NCBI RefSeq assembly: GCF_037478135.1
Contig: NZ_JBBHDV010000002.1
Coordinates: 248,001-312,000 of the forward strand
DNA length: 64,000 bases
Origin: Denitratimonas sp037478135
Lineage (GTDB): Bacteria > Pseudomonadota > Gammaproteobacteria > Xanthomonadales > Xanthomonadaceae
Direction of reading: 5' to 3'
The position numbers were made by a program, and so were the translations under genes. Below, piece by piece: positions 25,281 to 34,350 of the stretch. The notes beneath the pieces were generated by a model. The model was given only the letters and a program-made list of their open reading frames with translations, was not told the origin of the DNA and did not search any database. Positions within the stretch are counted from its first letter, which is position 1. Each line of letters starts with the position of its first letter.

Positions 25281-25592
25281 ATGACCAAGTCCGAACTCAT
25301 CGAAGCTCTTGCCGCCCGGCAGGTGCATCTGAAATACGATGACGTGGACATGGCGGTGAAGACCCTGCTGGAACAGATGAGCGGTTCCCTGGCGATGGGC
25401 GAGCGCATCGAGGTGCGTGGTTTCGGCAGCTTCTCGCTGCATTTCCGTCCGCCGCGCATCGGGCGCAATCCGAAGACCGGTGAATCGGTCGCGCTGCCCG
25501 GCAAGCATGTGCCGCATTTCAAGCCCGGCAAGGAGCTGCGCGAACGCGTCAGCAACGTGGTGCCGCTGCCGGATTCGCGCAGCGCCGACTGA
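25281..25592 (+). CDS. ihfB: Integration host factor subunit beta
   Basis: A 103-residue HU/IHF-fold protein that pairs with IHF-alpha to bend DNA. The DNA-intercalating arm appears as RPPRIGRNPKTGESV (about 57-71), and the N-terminal MTKSELIEALAARQ is typical of IHF-beta. GGAGG lies 7 nt before the ATG. It follows rpsA as in E. coli. The 294 nt after it, up to lapA, hold no gene that I can support. Confidence 0.97.
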   Translation: MTKSELIEALAARQVHLKYDDVDMAVKTLLEQMSGSLAMGERIEVRGFGSFSLHFRPPRIGRNPKTGESVALPGKHVPHFKPGKELRERVSNVVPLPDSRSAD

Positions 25593-25886
25593 AGCTCCGC
25601 CACGCTGCCTGCGGGCCGTTCCGGCTTCGCACAAATCTGCTGTTCAAGTCCGTGCCGCAGTCACGTACTGCTGCACGTCCGGCCTGTGTGCATGACGGCC
25701 GGATGCGGGGCAACCCCTTTTCTCCATCTGCCGCTGCGCATTTCCATACGTTGATTCAGGCCGTTGCCGTGAAGACACTGGCCGCTTGTCCGTGTCAGAC
25801 CCGCGCCATGCGTGACAGCTCCGCAGTGCGCTCATGTGCAGCGCTGATCGGCTAAGCTTGTCGGAGTATTTCTGGCAGGCAGGCCC

Positions 25887-26192
25887 ATGCGTCCGGTATC
25901 GCTGATTCTTGCGCTGTTGTTTCTTCTGGCCGGCATCGCTTTCGGTGCTTTCAACTCCGCCGATGTGGCGCTGAATTTCTACTGGTGCCAGCTGACCTTG
26001 CCGCTGGGCGTGGCGCTGCTGGGCGCCTGCCTGATCGGTGCGCTGGCGGCCGGCCTGCTGCTCTGGCTCACGGTGATCTGGCCGCAGCGTCGCCGCCTGC
26101 GGGCGCTGTTGCGCAGCGCCGGTGATGGCCAGGCTGCCACCATGACGCATGCTCCTGTCGCCATGACGAACACGCCGGACGCCCATGAGTGA
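25887..26192 (+). CDS. lapA: Lipopolysaccharide assembly protein A (LapA, DUF1049)
   Basis: A 101-residue inner-membrane protein with two transmembrane helices (about 4-21 and 37-62) and a short basic then Ala/Thr-rich cytoplasmic tail. FGAFNSADVALNFYWCQLTLPLGVALLGACLIG is the LapA domain pattern. With LapB it controls LpxC turnover and so the rate of LPS synthesis. Its end overlaps lapB by 8 nt. Confidence 0.9.
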   Translation: MRPVSLILALLFLLAGIAFGAFNSADVALNFYWCQLTLPLGVALLGACLIGALAAGLLLWLTVIWPQRRRLRALLRSAGDGQAATMTHAPVAMTNTPDAHE

Positions 26193-27372
26193 AGCGCTGC
26201 AAGCCGTCTGGTGGGTGCTGGCACTGTTGCCGGTGGCTGCGTTTTCCGGCTGGCTGATCGGTCGGCGCGGAGCCGAGCGCAGCGGCGGGCAGCGTGTCAG
26301 CCGGCTGTCGTCCAGCTATTTCCGTGGTCTGAACTTTCTTCTCAACGAGCAGCCGGACAAGGCGATCGAGGTGTTCCTGCAGATCGCCGAGGTGGACAAG
26401 GACACGGTCGAGACCCATTTCGCGCTGGGCAACCTGTTCCGGCGTCGCGGCGAGGTTGATCGCGCCATCCGCATCCACCAGAACCTGATCGAACGCCCGC
26501 ATCTGAGCGAAGACCAGCGCATCCAGGCGGTGCTGGAACTGGGTGAGGATTTCATGCGCGCCGGCCTGCTGGATCGCGCCGAAGGGCTGTTCGCCGACCT
26601 GGTAAAAGTGCATGGCGGCGTTGCACCGAAGGCCTTGCGCCACCTGATTTCGATCTATCAGCTGGAACGCGACTGGCCCAAGGCGATCGAACATGCTCGC
26701 CAGTACGAGGCCGCGACCGGCGAGCCAATGGGCAAATTGCTGGCCCAGTTCCATTGCGAACTGGTCGAGATCGCCCGCACCAGCGGCGATGTCGAACAGG
26801 CGCGCACGCATCTGCGCGCAGCCTACGATGCCGACTCCCACAGCGCCCGTGCCGGCATCATCAGCGGACGCATGGCCTTGGCCGAAGGCGATGACGCGGC
26901 CGCGATCCGCGCCTTCGAACGCGTTGCCCGGCACGATGTGGACTATCTGCCCGAAGTGTTGCAATCGTTGCTGCAGGCTTGTGCGCGTACTGGTGAGCGT
27001 GGACGGCTGCGGGCTTTTCTGGCGGAAATGATCGAGCGCTTCCCGGGCGTGACACCGATGCTTGCACTGGCGCGGCTGATCGAACACGACGATGGCGTCG
27101 ACGCCGCACGCCAGTTCCTGACCCGTCAGCTGCGCCGGCGTCCGTCGGTGCGCGGGCAGAAGGCGCTGATCGATCTGGGATTGGACGAATCGGCGGAAAC
27201 TTCGCGCGACACCTTGCGCCTGCTGGGCGAGCTGAGTGAACAGCTGGTCGCCGGCGAGGCCGCCTACCGCTGCGGACACTGCGGTTTCGGCGCCCGCGCG
27301 CATCACTGGCAGTGCCCGAGTTGCAAGCGCTGGGACACGATCAAGCCGGTGCACGGCGCGTTCGGGGAATGA
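26185..27372 (+). CDS. lapB: Lipopolysaccharide assembly protein B (LapB)
   Basis: A 395-residue protein with an N-terminal membrane anchor (about 6-22), a cytoplasmic array of TPR repeats (about 45-340) and a C-terminal rubredoxin-like metal site YRCGHCGFGARAHHWQCPSCKRW (about 359-381). It is an adaptor that delivers LpxC to FtsH and couples LPS supply to transport. It overlaps lapA and closes the cmk-rpsA-ihfB-lapAB cluster. Confidence 0.95.
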   Translation: MSEALQAVWWVLALLPVAAFSGWLIGRRGAERSGGQRVSRLSSSYFRGLNFLLNEQPDKAIEVFLQIAEVDKDTVETHFALGNLFRRRGEVDRAIRIHQNLIERPHLSEDQRIQAVLELGEDFMRAGLLDRAEGLFADLVKVHGGVAPKALRHLISIYQLERDWPKAIEHARQYEAATGEPMGKLLAQFHCELVEIARTSGDVEQARTHLRAAYDADSHSARAGIISGRMALAEGDDAAAIRAFERVARHDVDYLPEVLQSLLQACARTGERGRLRAFLAEMIERFPGVTPMLALARLIEHDDGVDAARQFLTRQLRRRPSVRGQKALIDLGLDESAETSRDTLRLLGELSEQLVAGEAAYRCGHCGFGARAHHWQCPSCKRWDTIKPVHGAFGE

Positions 27373-27529
27373 GCATGGGGCGGGCTGTCAGCGCAGGCCG
27401 GATGGGTCATGGATTCGCGAGGTTGCGGGTGCTTGATTTCCACCGACCTGGAGGGGGCGCGTCGGGCATGGGTGGCGGATTTGCATCGTTCGCCATCCGG
27501 CTGCATTTCGAATCGGCCCATACTTCCGG

Positions 27530-28582
27530 ATGATACTGTTTCCCGCTCAAGCCGCGTGGCTGGTGCCGGCCGCGCTCGTGCTCAGTGTGCTGGCAAGCTG
27601 GGCCGCGCTGCGCTACGCGCGCTGGCGCCGGATGCTGGATCTGCCCGGCAGGCGTCGCAGCCATGCCGGTGTCATTCCGCGCGGCGGCGGTGCCGCGATC
27701 GTTCTGACGCTGTTGCTGGGCTTGCCGTGGCTGGGCTGGGGCGGGCAGGGCGTGCTGGCGGCTGCATTTGCCGTGGCCTTGCTGGCGGTGGCCGGCATCG
27801 GCTGGATGGATGACCACCGGCCGTTGTCGGCCCGGATGCGCTTGGCGGTGCATATGGCGGCTGCGGTGTTGTGTACTTTGGCCTTGCCGCTGGCGGTTGC
27901 CGAAGGTGCGCTCTGGTTGCAGGCCGTGCTGCTGCTGATCGGTGTGTTCTGGCTGAGCGGCTGCATCAATGCCTGGAACTTCATGGACGGCAGCAACGGC
28001 ATGGTCACGATCCAGTGTGGCTGGCTGGGTCTGGCGTTGGCCGGGGTATTCGTGCAGATCGCGGGTGACGGCCAGTTGATGGCATGGCCGTGGGCGCTGC
28101 TGTCGCTGCTGCTGGCCAGTGCCTGTAGCGGGTTCCTGCCTTTCAATTTTCCACGTGCGACGATCTTTCTCGGCGACGTCGGCAGTGGCGCGCTGGGGCT
28201 GGTCTGCGGCGTGTTGCTGTGGGCCGCATGGGGGCTGTCTCCGAGCTGGTTCTGGTGCCTGCTGCTGCTGCCTTCGGCACTGCTGGTGGATGCCGGCCTG
28301 ACGCTGGCCTGGCGCATCCTGTGTGGGCGGCGTTGGTACACTGCGCACCGTGAACACCTTTACCAGTGGCTGATCCGCGCCGGCGCAAGCCACGCGCAGG
28401 TGGCGCTGATGTACCTGGGCTGGAACCTGGCCGTTGTACTGCCGGCCTGCATCACGATCCGCCGCTGGCCGGCGTTGGCACCGCTGATCACGGTGCTGGT
28501 ATTGGCACTGGCCGCCGCACTGTGGTGGTACGGCAAGCGTGGCGCCCGGCGCCGGGTACGCAATCGAGGATCGACCGGATGA
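27530..28582 (+). CDS. Undecaprenyl-phosphate sugar-1-phosphate transferase (WbpL/WecA family)
   Basis: A 350-residue polytopic inner-membrane enzyme with about ten hydrophobic helices, starting O-antigen or related glycan synthesis by moving a sugar-1-phosphate from UDP-sugar to undecaprenyl phosphate. The cytoplasmic loops carry GWMDDHRPLS, NAWNFMDGSNG, ATIFLGDVGSG and HREHLYQ, the Mg2+/nucleotide and substrate motifs of the family. The paired WbpM-type dehydratase downstream favours a WbpL-like enzyme using a 6-deoxy amino sugar. It starts a chain of five genes overlapping by 4 nt each. No Shine-Dalgarno is evident. Confidence 0.9.
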   Translation: MILFPAQAAWLVPAALVLSVLASWAALRYARWRRMLDLPGRRRSHAGVIPRGGGAAIVLTLLLGLPWLGWGGQGVLAAAFAVALLAVAGIGWMDDHRPLSARMRLAVHMAAAVLCTLALPLAVAEGALWLQAVLLLIGVFWLSGCINAWNFMDGSNGMVTIQCGWLGLALAGVFVQIAGDGQLMAWPWALLSLLLASACSGFLPFNFPRATIFLGDVGSGALGLVCGVLLWAAWGLSPSWFWCLLLLPSALLVDAGLTLAWRILCGRRWYTAHREHLYQWLIRAGASHAQVALMYLGWNLAVVLPACITIRRWPALAPLITVLVLALAAALWWYGKRGARRRVRNRGSTG

Positions 28583-30474
28583 CCGTCAAATCGCTGATCG
28601 GAGGAATCCACCCGCGCCTGGCCGTGGTCATGCACGACCTGTTGATGGTCTGGCTGGCCTGGTACGTGGCCAATGTGCTGCGCTTTGCGATCGCGCCCGA
28701 TGCCGCGCCGGTGCCACTGTTCGCTGCGGAACTGCCGGTGGTGATCGGCGCCCAGGCGCTGGTGTTCTGGTGGACCGGGCTGTATCGCGGCCTGTGGCGC
28801 TTCGCCAGCCTGCCGGACATCTGGAACATCGCCCGTGCGGCCGCCATCGGCGCGCTGACCGTCGCACTGACGGTATTTCTGGCCAATCGACTGGATGGCG
28901 TGCCGCGTGGCGTGTTGTTGCTGTATCCGGCTTTTCTGATGCTGTTCCTGTCCACGCCCCGATTGGCTTATCGGCGCTGGAAGGACAGTCGCTACGGTGG
29001 CACCGCGTCGCGCCTGCCGGTGCGGCGCGTACTGGTGCTGGGCGCCGGCAGTGCCGGTGAATCGTTGATCCGCGAACTGCGGCGCGAGAACCTGCTGCGC
29101 CCGGTCGGCATCCTGGACGACAACCGCGCCCTGCGCGGCTCCCGGATCCAGGGCGTACCGGTGCTGGGTTCGCTCGACCGGCTGCCGGAAATCGCACACG
29201 AAGTGGCTGCCGAAATGCTGCTGATCGCGATGCCCAGCATCAACAATCAGCAGATGCAGCGCGTGGTTGAATTGTGCGAAACCACGCACCTGCCGTTCCG
29301 CACCGTGCCGCGCCTGAAAGACGTGATCGAGGGCCGTTCGGCCTTCAACCAGCTCAAGGAGGTGGCAATCGATGACCTGCTCGGGCGCGATCCGGTTTCG
29401 CTGGACTGGACCGCGATCCGCACCGGCCTGACCGGGCGTCGGGTGCTGGTGTCCGGCGGTGGCGGTTCGATCGGTTCGGAACTGTGCCGCCAGGTCGCGC
29501 GCCTGGGAGTGGAATCGCTGTGCGTGGTGGAACTGTCCGAGTACAACCTGTACCGCATCGAACAGGAATTGCGCGCCGAGTTTCCCGAACTGATCCTCAA
29601 TGCGGTGCTGGGCGATTGCGGCGACCCGGCCGTGGTCGAGCACGCGCTGTCGCTGGTGCGCCCGCAGGTGGTGTTCCACGCGGCCGCCTACAAGCACGTG
29701 CCGATGCTGCAGGAACAATCGCGCGAAGCGGTGCGTAACAACGTGCTGGCCACGCAGACCCTGGCACTGGCCGCGATTCGCCACCAGGTCGAAACCTTCG
29801 TGCTGATCTCCAGCGACAAGGCGGTCAATCCGACCAATGTCATGGGTGCCAGCAAGCGTATCGCCGAGATGGTCTGTCAATCGCTGGCGCGTGAGAGCAC
29901 GACGCGCTTCATCACGGTGCGCTTCGGCAATGTGCTGGATTCGGCCGGCAGCGTGGTGCCGCTGTTCCGCGAGCAGATCCAGCGTGGTGGCCCGGTGACG
30001 GTGACTCATCCGGAAGTCACGCGCTACTTCATGACGATTCCCGAAGCCTGCCAGCTGATCCTGCAGGCCGCGGTGCTGGGCGATGGCGGTGAGATCTTCG
30101 CGCTGGACATGGGCGAGCCGGTACGCATCGCCTATCTGGCCGAACAGATGATCCGGCTGGCCGGAAAACAGCCCGAGCGTGATATCGCGATTGTCTTCAC
30201 TGGCCTGCGTCCGGGTGAGAAGCTGTTTGAGGAGCTGTTCCACCCGCTGGAAAACTACCAGCCCACAGCGCACGCCAAGATCATGCTGGCGCAGCCGCGC
30301 GAGCTGTCCGGGGCGAGTCTGGAACAGGTGCTGCACCAGGCGCGCCAGGCGGTGCAGCGTTACGACCAGGCCGCACTGGAAGTGATGCTGCGGCAACTGG
30401 TGCCCGAATACACCCGCGAGGCATTGCCCCCGCAGGTGGTTTCCCTTCATCGCAACAGAAAAGGAACGGTGTGA
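28579..30474 (+). CDS. WbpM/CapD-type UDP-N-acetylglucosamine 4,6-dehydratase
   Basis: A 631-residue membrane-anchored nucleotide-sugar dehydratase. The N-terminal third has about four helices; a first Rossmann-like region follows (RRVLVLGAGSAGESL, about 153-167); the catalytic SDR domain begins near 290 with VLVSGGGGSIGSELCRQ and has FHAAAYKHVPMLQ and SSDKAVNPTNVMGASKR, where Met replaces the usual catalytic Tyr, as is normal for this subgroup. The product feeds the sugar transferase encoded just before it. Start and stop overlap both neighbours by 4 nt. Confidence 0.93.
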   Translation: MTVKSLIGGIHPRLAVVMHDLLMVWLAWYVANVLRFAIAPDAAPVPLFAAELPVVIGAQALVFWWTGLYRGLWRFASLPDIWNIARAAAIGALTVALTVFLANRLDGVPRGVLLLYPAFLMLFLSTPRLAYRRWKDSRYGGTASRLPVRRVLVLGAGSAGESLIRELRRENLLRPVGILDDNRALRGSRIQGVPVLGSLDRLPEIAHEVAAEMLLIAMPSINNQQMQRVVELCETTHLPFRTVPRLKDVIEGRSAFNQLKEVAIDDLLGRDPVSLDWTAIRTGLTGRRVLVSGGGGSIGSELCRQVARLGVESLCVVELSEYNLYRIEQELRAEFPELILNAVLGDCGDPAVVEHALSLVRPQVVFHAAAYKHVPMLQEQSREAVRNNVLATQTLALAAIRHQVETFVLISSDKAVNPTNVMGASKRIAEMVCQSLARESTTRFITVRFGNVLDSAGSVVPLFREQIQRGGPVTVTHPEVTRYFMTIPEACQLILQAAVLGDGGEIFALDMGEPVRIAYLAEQMIRLAGKQPERDIAIVFTGLRPGEKLFEELFHPLENYQPTAHAKIMLAQPRELSGASLEQVLHQARQAVQRYDQAALEVMLRQLVPEYTREALPPQVVSLHRNRKGTV

Positions 30475-31382
30475 CCTCCAACGATTTCAAACATGTACGC
30501 AAAGCCGTTTTCCCCGTTGCCGGCCTCGGCACGCGTTTTCTGCCGGCCACCAAGACGGTGCCCAAGGAAATGCTGCCGGTGGTGGACCGGCCCCTGATCC
30601 AGTACGCCGTCGACGAAGCGATCGCCGCCGGCTGCGACACCCTGGTGTTCGTCACTAACCGCTACAAGCATGCGGTGGCGGACTATTTCGATACCGCCTA
30701 CGAACTCGAGCAGCGGCTGGAGCGCAGCGGCAAGGACGAATTGCTGCAACTGGTGCGCGACGTGCTGCCGGCGCATGTGCGCGCGGTATTCGTGACCCAG
30801 GCCGAAGCGCGCGGCCTCGGCCATGCGGTGCTGTGCGCCAAACCGGTGATCGGCGATGAACCCTTCGCGGTGCTGCTGCCCGATGACCTGATCTGGTCCG
30901 ATGGCCCAGGCGCGCTGGCGCAGATGCTGGAACTGGCACGCGCCCGCTCGGCCGGCGTGGTCGCGGTGCAGGATGTGCCGCGGGCACAGACCGGCAGCTA
31001 CGGCATCGTCGATGTGCCGAGCTTTTCCGGCAGCTCCGGCCGGATCGAAGCGATGGTCGAAAAACCCAAGCCCGAGGTGGCCCCGAGCACCTTGGCCGTG
31101 GTTGGCCGTTATGTACTGCCGGCCCGTATTTTCGAACTGCTGGAAAACACCGAGCCGGGCAGCGGCGGCGAGATCCAGCTGACCGACGGCATCGCCGCGC
31201 TGCTGGACGAGATCCCGATGATGGCGCACCGCTTCCAGGGCCGCCGCTTCGACTGCGGCAGCCGCATCGGCCTGATCCAGGCCACGATCCAGTTCGCACT
31301 GGAACACGACGACTTGGCCGACGCAGCCCGTGCCTATATGCGGGCGGCGCTGGCGCAGGTGCAACCAGAGCAGACAGTGTGA
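30471..31382 (+). CDS. galU: UTP--glucose-1-phosphate uridylyltransferase
   Basis: A 303-residue nucleotidyltransferase making UDP-glucose. Visible motifs are the N-terminal AVFPVAGLGTRFLPATKTVPKEMLPVVDRP, LPDDLIW with the metal-binding Asp, and EKPKPEVAPSTLAVVGRY. It starts at GTG within the dehydratase stop (GTGA), with AAGGAA 4 nt upstream, and its own stop overlaps the next GTG. It supplies UDP-glucose for envelope glycans. Confidence 0.97.
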   Translation: MTSNDFKHVRKAVFPVAGLGTRFLPATKTVPKEMLPVVDRPLIQYAVDEAIAAGCDTLVFVTNRYKHAVADYFDTAYELEQRLERSGKDELLQLVRDVLPAHVRAVFVTQAEARGLGHAVLCAKPVIGDEPFAVLLPDDLIWSDGPGALAQMLELARARSAGVVAVQDVPRAQTGSYGIVDVPSFSGSSGRIEAMVEKPKPEVAPSTLAVVGRYVLPARIFELLENTEPGSGGEIQLTDGIAALLDEIPMMAHRFQGRRFDCGSRIGLIQATIQFALEHDDLADAARAYMRAALAQVQPEQTV

Positions 31383-33205
31383 TCCACTCGTGCAGGCTCG
31401 GCGCCGCGGCCATCGTACTGATCGCAGGTTTGCTGTTGGCCTTGCCATGGTTGCGCGCGGGGCTGACGGAGAGGACCTATGGCGCCGCAGCCAACTGCGA
31501 TGGTTGCCTGTATTGGGTCAGTCTCGGCAACGATGCCTGGCTGGCCGGCATCGGTCTGATCGTTCTGGCGCTGGGCCTCGTGCCGCAGTCGCGAGGATTG
31601 CGCACGCTGCTGGCGGCGTTGGCATTCGCGCTGGCGCTGGCGATGCTGGTCGATACCCTGCTGCTGGATCTGCTCAGCCTGCGCCTGCACATGGCCGACG
31701 TGCTGAAGTTCGGTGGAGAGGGGGAGGCGACAGCGGGCTTCCTCATGGCCGCGTTGCGGGGCGGGTATTGGCCGCTGTGGCTGGCACTGCTGATTGTGCT
31801 GGTGGTTGTTCTGCTGCTGGGGTTTGGCGCAGACAGGAAACCTCGCGTGGCAATGACCTTGGCACTACTGGCCGCCTGCATGTTGGCCGTTGGGCCGAAA
31901 TTGGGGCATCTGGCCGAAGGCTATATTCACAGCGAAGGTGTGGTGAACCTGTTCCAGTTGCAGCGTATGCGTGGTGCCAACACACCTTATTCGGCGGAGT
32001 TTGCCCGTCGGTTGCTGGCCAAGCCAATGCCGGCCGCCGGACTTTGCGAAGCCGGGCAGAGGCGGCATCCGGATGTGTTGCTGGTAATTGCCGAATCACT
32101 CTCGGCCCATCACAGCGCATTGCTGGGTGGACATGATTTCCTTCCCGAGCTGGATGCCATCGCGCGCGACAACACCTGGTTTACAGCCTTCCATGCCAAT
32201 GGTTTCACCACCGATCACGGTCTGATCGCACTGCTGGACGGGCGGGCACCGATACCAGCGGTCGGGCGCTACTTGAGCCTGCACGCGTTTGCCGGTTTCG
32301 GGGATCCGGAGCGCTCCGTGGCCGGAGTATTGCGTCCAGCAGGATACTGGACCGGTTTTTTTACCACCGGCAATCTCAGTTTCCTCGACAAGACCAGCTG
32401 GTTGCGTCGCATGCAGCTGGACCATTTCGAAGGCTCGGAGAGCCCTTACTACAACGGCATGCCGCGTGGTGGCTTCGATGCTGCCGCCGATGAGGCACTT
32501 TTCGGAAGATTCCTGCTGTGGCTGGATCAGGAGCGTGATCCGGCCAGACCCTTTTTTGCGGCGCTGCTGACGGTCGATACCCATCCACCCTTCCTGGATC
32601 GTGAAACCGGGAAGCTCGACGAGGAGACCGTTTTTCGACGTGCCGATGCCGCGCTTGGTGATTTGCATCGACAACTTGCCGAACGCAACTTCTTCGACCA
32701 CGGCATCCTGCTGGTCACTGGCGATCATCGCAGCATGACAGCGGTGCAACCGGACGAATGGCTGCGTCATGGCGACAGCGCATTGGCCCGGGTGCCGATG
32801 GTTGTTGCCGGTGCCAGCGGCCTGCCAGACGGTCCGGTGGCAGGAGCGTTCCAGCAGACCGATCTGCGACCGTCGCTGGCGCAACTCGTGGCCGAAGGAG
32901 AAGTCTGCCGTACCACGGCGCAGGGCACCTTCTTGCGGTCTGATCCGCAGCCTGCCGGCCATGTGATCCACGCGCGTGGCGACCGGCGCGGGCGGATTGA
33001 CGTCTATTACCAGGAGGGCACAGGCTGGATCGATCTGGCTGGTGATGCCAGCCGCATCGGCGGGATCCTGCCGCAACGTACCGCAGTGATCGCCGAGGCG
33101 GTGCACCGTGACCGCATCGAACGCGGTGAACTTCCGCAGGACATGTCTCCGTTGCTGATGGACCTGTCCCGCGAGCGCATGGAACAGGCTCAAGGTATGC
33201 AATGA
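31379..33205 (+). CDS. Membrane-anchored sulfatase/LtaS-like phosphotransferase
   Basis: A 608-residue protein: about five N-terminal transmembrane helices (within residues 8-176), then a periplasmic alkaline-phosphatase/sulfatase-fold domain. Metal and catalytic motifs are VIAESLSAHHS (E239), HANGFTTDHG with a candidate nucleophilic Thr at 277/278, and LVTGDHR. The layout matches LtaS-type enzymes, which transfer glycerol phosphate or phosphoethanolamine from phospholipid to glycans. Its place after galU suggests decoration of LPS, osmoregulated glucan or another envelope sugar, but the acceptor is not known. It begins at a GTG overlapping galU. Confidence 0.8.
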   Translation: MIHSCRLGAAAIVLIAGLLLALPWLRAGLTERTYGAAANCDGCLYWVSLGNDAWLAGIGLIVLALGLVPQSRGLRTLLAALAFALALAMLVDTLLLDLLSLRLHMADVLKFGGEGEATAGFLMAALRGGYWPLWLALLIVLVVVLLLGFGADRKPRVAMTLALLAACMLAVGPKLGHLAEGYIHSEGVVNLFQLQRMRGANTPYSAEFARRLLAKPMPAAGLCEAGQRRHPDVLLVIAESLSAHHSALLGGHDFLPELDAIARDNTWFTAFHANGFTTDHGLIALLDGRAPIPAVGRYLSLHAFAGFGDPERSVAGVLRPAGYWTGFFTTGNLSFLDKTSWLRRMQLDHFEGSESPYYNGMPRGGFDAAADEALFGRFLLWLDQERDPARPFFAALLTVDTHPPFLDRETGKLDEETVFRRADAALGDLHRQLAERNFFDHGILLVTGDHRSMTAVQPDEWLRHGDSALARVPMVVAGASGLPDGPVAGAFQQTDLRPSLAQLVAEGEVCRTTAQGTFLRSDPQPAGHVIHARGDRRGRIDVYYQEGTGWIDLAGDASRIGGILPQRTAVIAEAVHRDRIERGELPQDMSPLLMDLSRERMEQAQGMQ

Positions 33206-33699
33206 GTGGTGCGGAAGAGCGAATGATGGCAGCCAAAGGCGACAGCGCCTGGATGCGCGAGGCGCTGGCGGTGGCCGAGCGTGCGCGGCGCGAGGACGAC
33301 GAGATTCCGGTCGGTGCGGTGCTGGTCGATGCGCAGGGAAATCTGCTGGCTACCGGCAGCAATCGCACCATCGCTGAGCATGATCCCAGTGCGCATGCCG
33401 AGATCGTCGCGCTGCGTGCGGCTGGCAGGGTATTGGGCAATTACCGGCTGGAAGGCTGCACCCTTTACGTGACGCTGGAACCGTGCGCGATGTGTGCGAT
33501 GGCGCTGGTGCACGCACGCATCTCGCGGCTGGTCTATGGCGCAGCCAACCCCAAGGCCGGGGCCTGTGGCAGCGTGTTCGATCTGCTGCGCGATCCACGC
33601 CACAACCACCGTGTCATCGTCGATGGCGGCGTGCTGGCCGAAGAGGCCGGCGCGAGGCTGTCGGCGTATTTCCGAGAGAAGCGCCAGCGCGCGCGGTAA
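33202..33699 (+). CDS. tadA: tRNA-specific adenosine deaminase
   Basis: A 165-residue zinc deaminase that converts A34 to inosine in tRNA-Arg(ACG). The zinc and proton-shuttle motifs are HAE (65-67) and PCAMC (Cys95, Cys98). The N-terminus has a short extra segment before WMREALAVAERA, and an in-frame ATG at residue 8 could be the true start. The first ATG overlaps the upstream stop (ATGA), making it the last of the five-gene chain. Confidence 0.95.
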   Translation: MSGAEERMMAAKGDSAWMREALAVAERARREDDEIPVGAVLVDAQGNLLATGSNRTIAEHDPSAHAEIVALRAAGRVLGNYRLEGCTLYVTLEPCAMCAMALVHARISRLVYGAANPKAGACGSVFDLLRDPRHNHRVIVDGGVLAEEAGARLSAYFREKRQRAR

Positions 33700-33729
33700 G
33701 GAAAAGGCCGGTTCTGGAAGCGGTGCAAT

Positions 33730-33760
33730 GCTGCCCGGACATGTGCGGGCAGCGCTCCGG
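33730..33760 (+). terminator. Weak stem-loop after tadA
   Basis: An 8-bp stem GCTGCCCG / CGGGCAGC with an 8-nt loop lies 30 nt after tadA and before orn. Only scattered T residues follow, so termination would be partial at best. Confidence 0.35.
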
Positions 33761-33792
33761 TATCATTTCCGGTTTTCCCACGCGGTACCGCC

Positions 33793-34350
33793 ATGAGTCT
33801 TGTTCGCGACGACCATCTGATCTGGATCGACCTGGAAATGACCGGGCTGGACCCGGACAACGACAGCATCATCGAGATCGCCACGCTGGTCACCGACGCA
33901 CAACTCAATGTGCTGGCCGAAGGCCCGGAACTTGCGATCCACCATCCGCTGCAACGCCTGGAAGCGATGGATGACTGGAATCGCCGCACCCATCGCGGCA
34001 GCGGCCTGTGGGATCGGGTGCTGGCTTCGGATGTGGACATGCGCGAAGCACAACGCCGCACGCTGGACTTCCTCGCAGCCTGGGTGCCGGCGGGAAAATC
34101 ACCGATGTGCGGCAACTCGATCTGCCAGGACAGGCGCTTCCTGTACCGGCTGATGCCGGAACTGGAACGCTATTTCCACTACCGCAACCTGGATGTTTCC
34201 ACGCTCAAGGAACTGGCCCGGCGCTGGGCGCCGCAGGTGCATGCCGGGGTGAGCAAGAACGGCGCGCATACCGCGCTGGCCGACGCACGCGAATCGGTGG
34301 CCGAACTGCGCTACTACCGCGATTTCATGGGTGTGCTGGGCGGGCGCTAG
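33793..34350 (+). CDS. orn: Oligoribonuclease
   Basis: A 185-residue DEDDh 3'-5' exonuclease that degrades very short RNAs, including linear pGpG from cyclic-di-GMP breakdown. The acidic residues sit in WIDLEMTGLD (Asp12/Glu14), CGNSICQDRRFL and the final HTALADARES with the His general base. The length is standard. Its last 26 nt overlap the end of the convergent rnfB gene. Confidence 0.97.
   Translation: MSLVRDDHLIWIDLEMTGLDPDNDSIIEIATLVTDAQLNVLAEGPELAIHHPLQRLEAMDDWNRRTHRGSGLWDRVLASDVDMREAQRRTLDFLAAWVPAGKSPMCGNSICQDRRFLYRLMPELERYFHYRNLDVSTLKELARRWAPQVHAGVSKNGAHTALADARESVAELRYYRDFMGVLGGR

Noticed and set aside
23529..25634. 701-codon minus-strand frame opposite rpsA and ihfB
   Set aside because: His/Asp/Leu-rich composition typical of antisense of a conserved gene; rpsA and ihfB on the other strand are certain.
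27373..27529. Short plus-strand frame between lapB and the sugar transferase gene
   Set aside because: No ribosome-binding site, Gly/Arg-rich, and no domain; I see nothing functional in this 157-nt gap.
28360..30450. 696-codon minus-strand frame opposite the dehydratase gene
   Set aside because: Antisense shadow; the plus strand encodes complete WbpM-type motifs.
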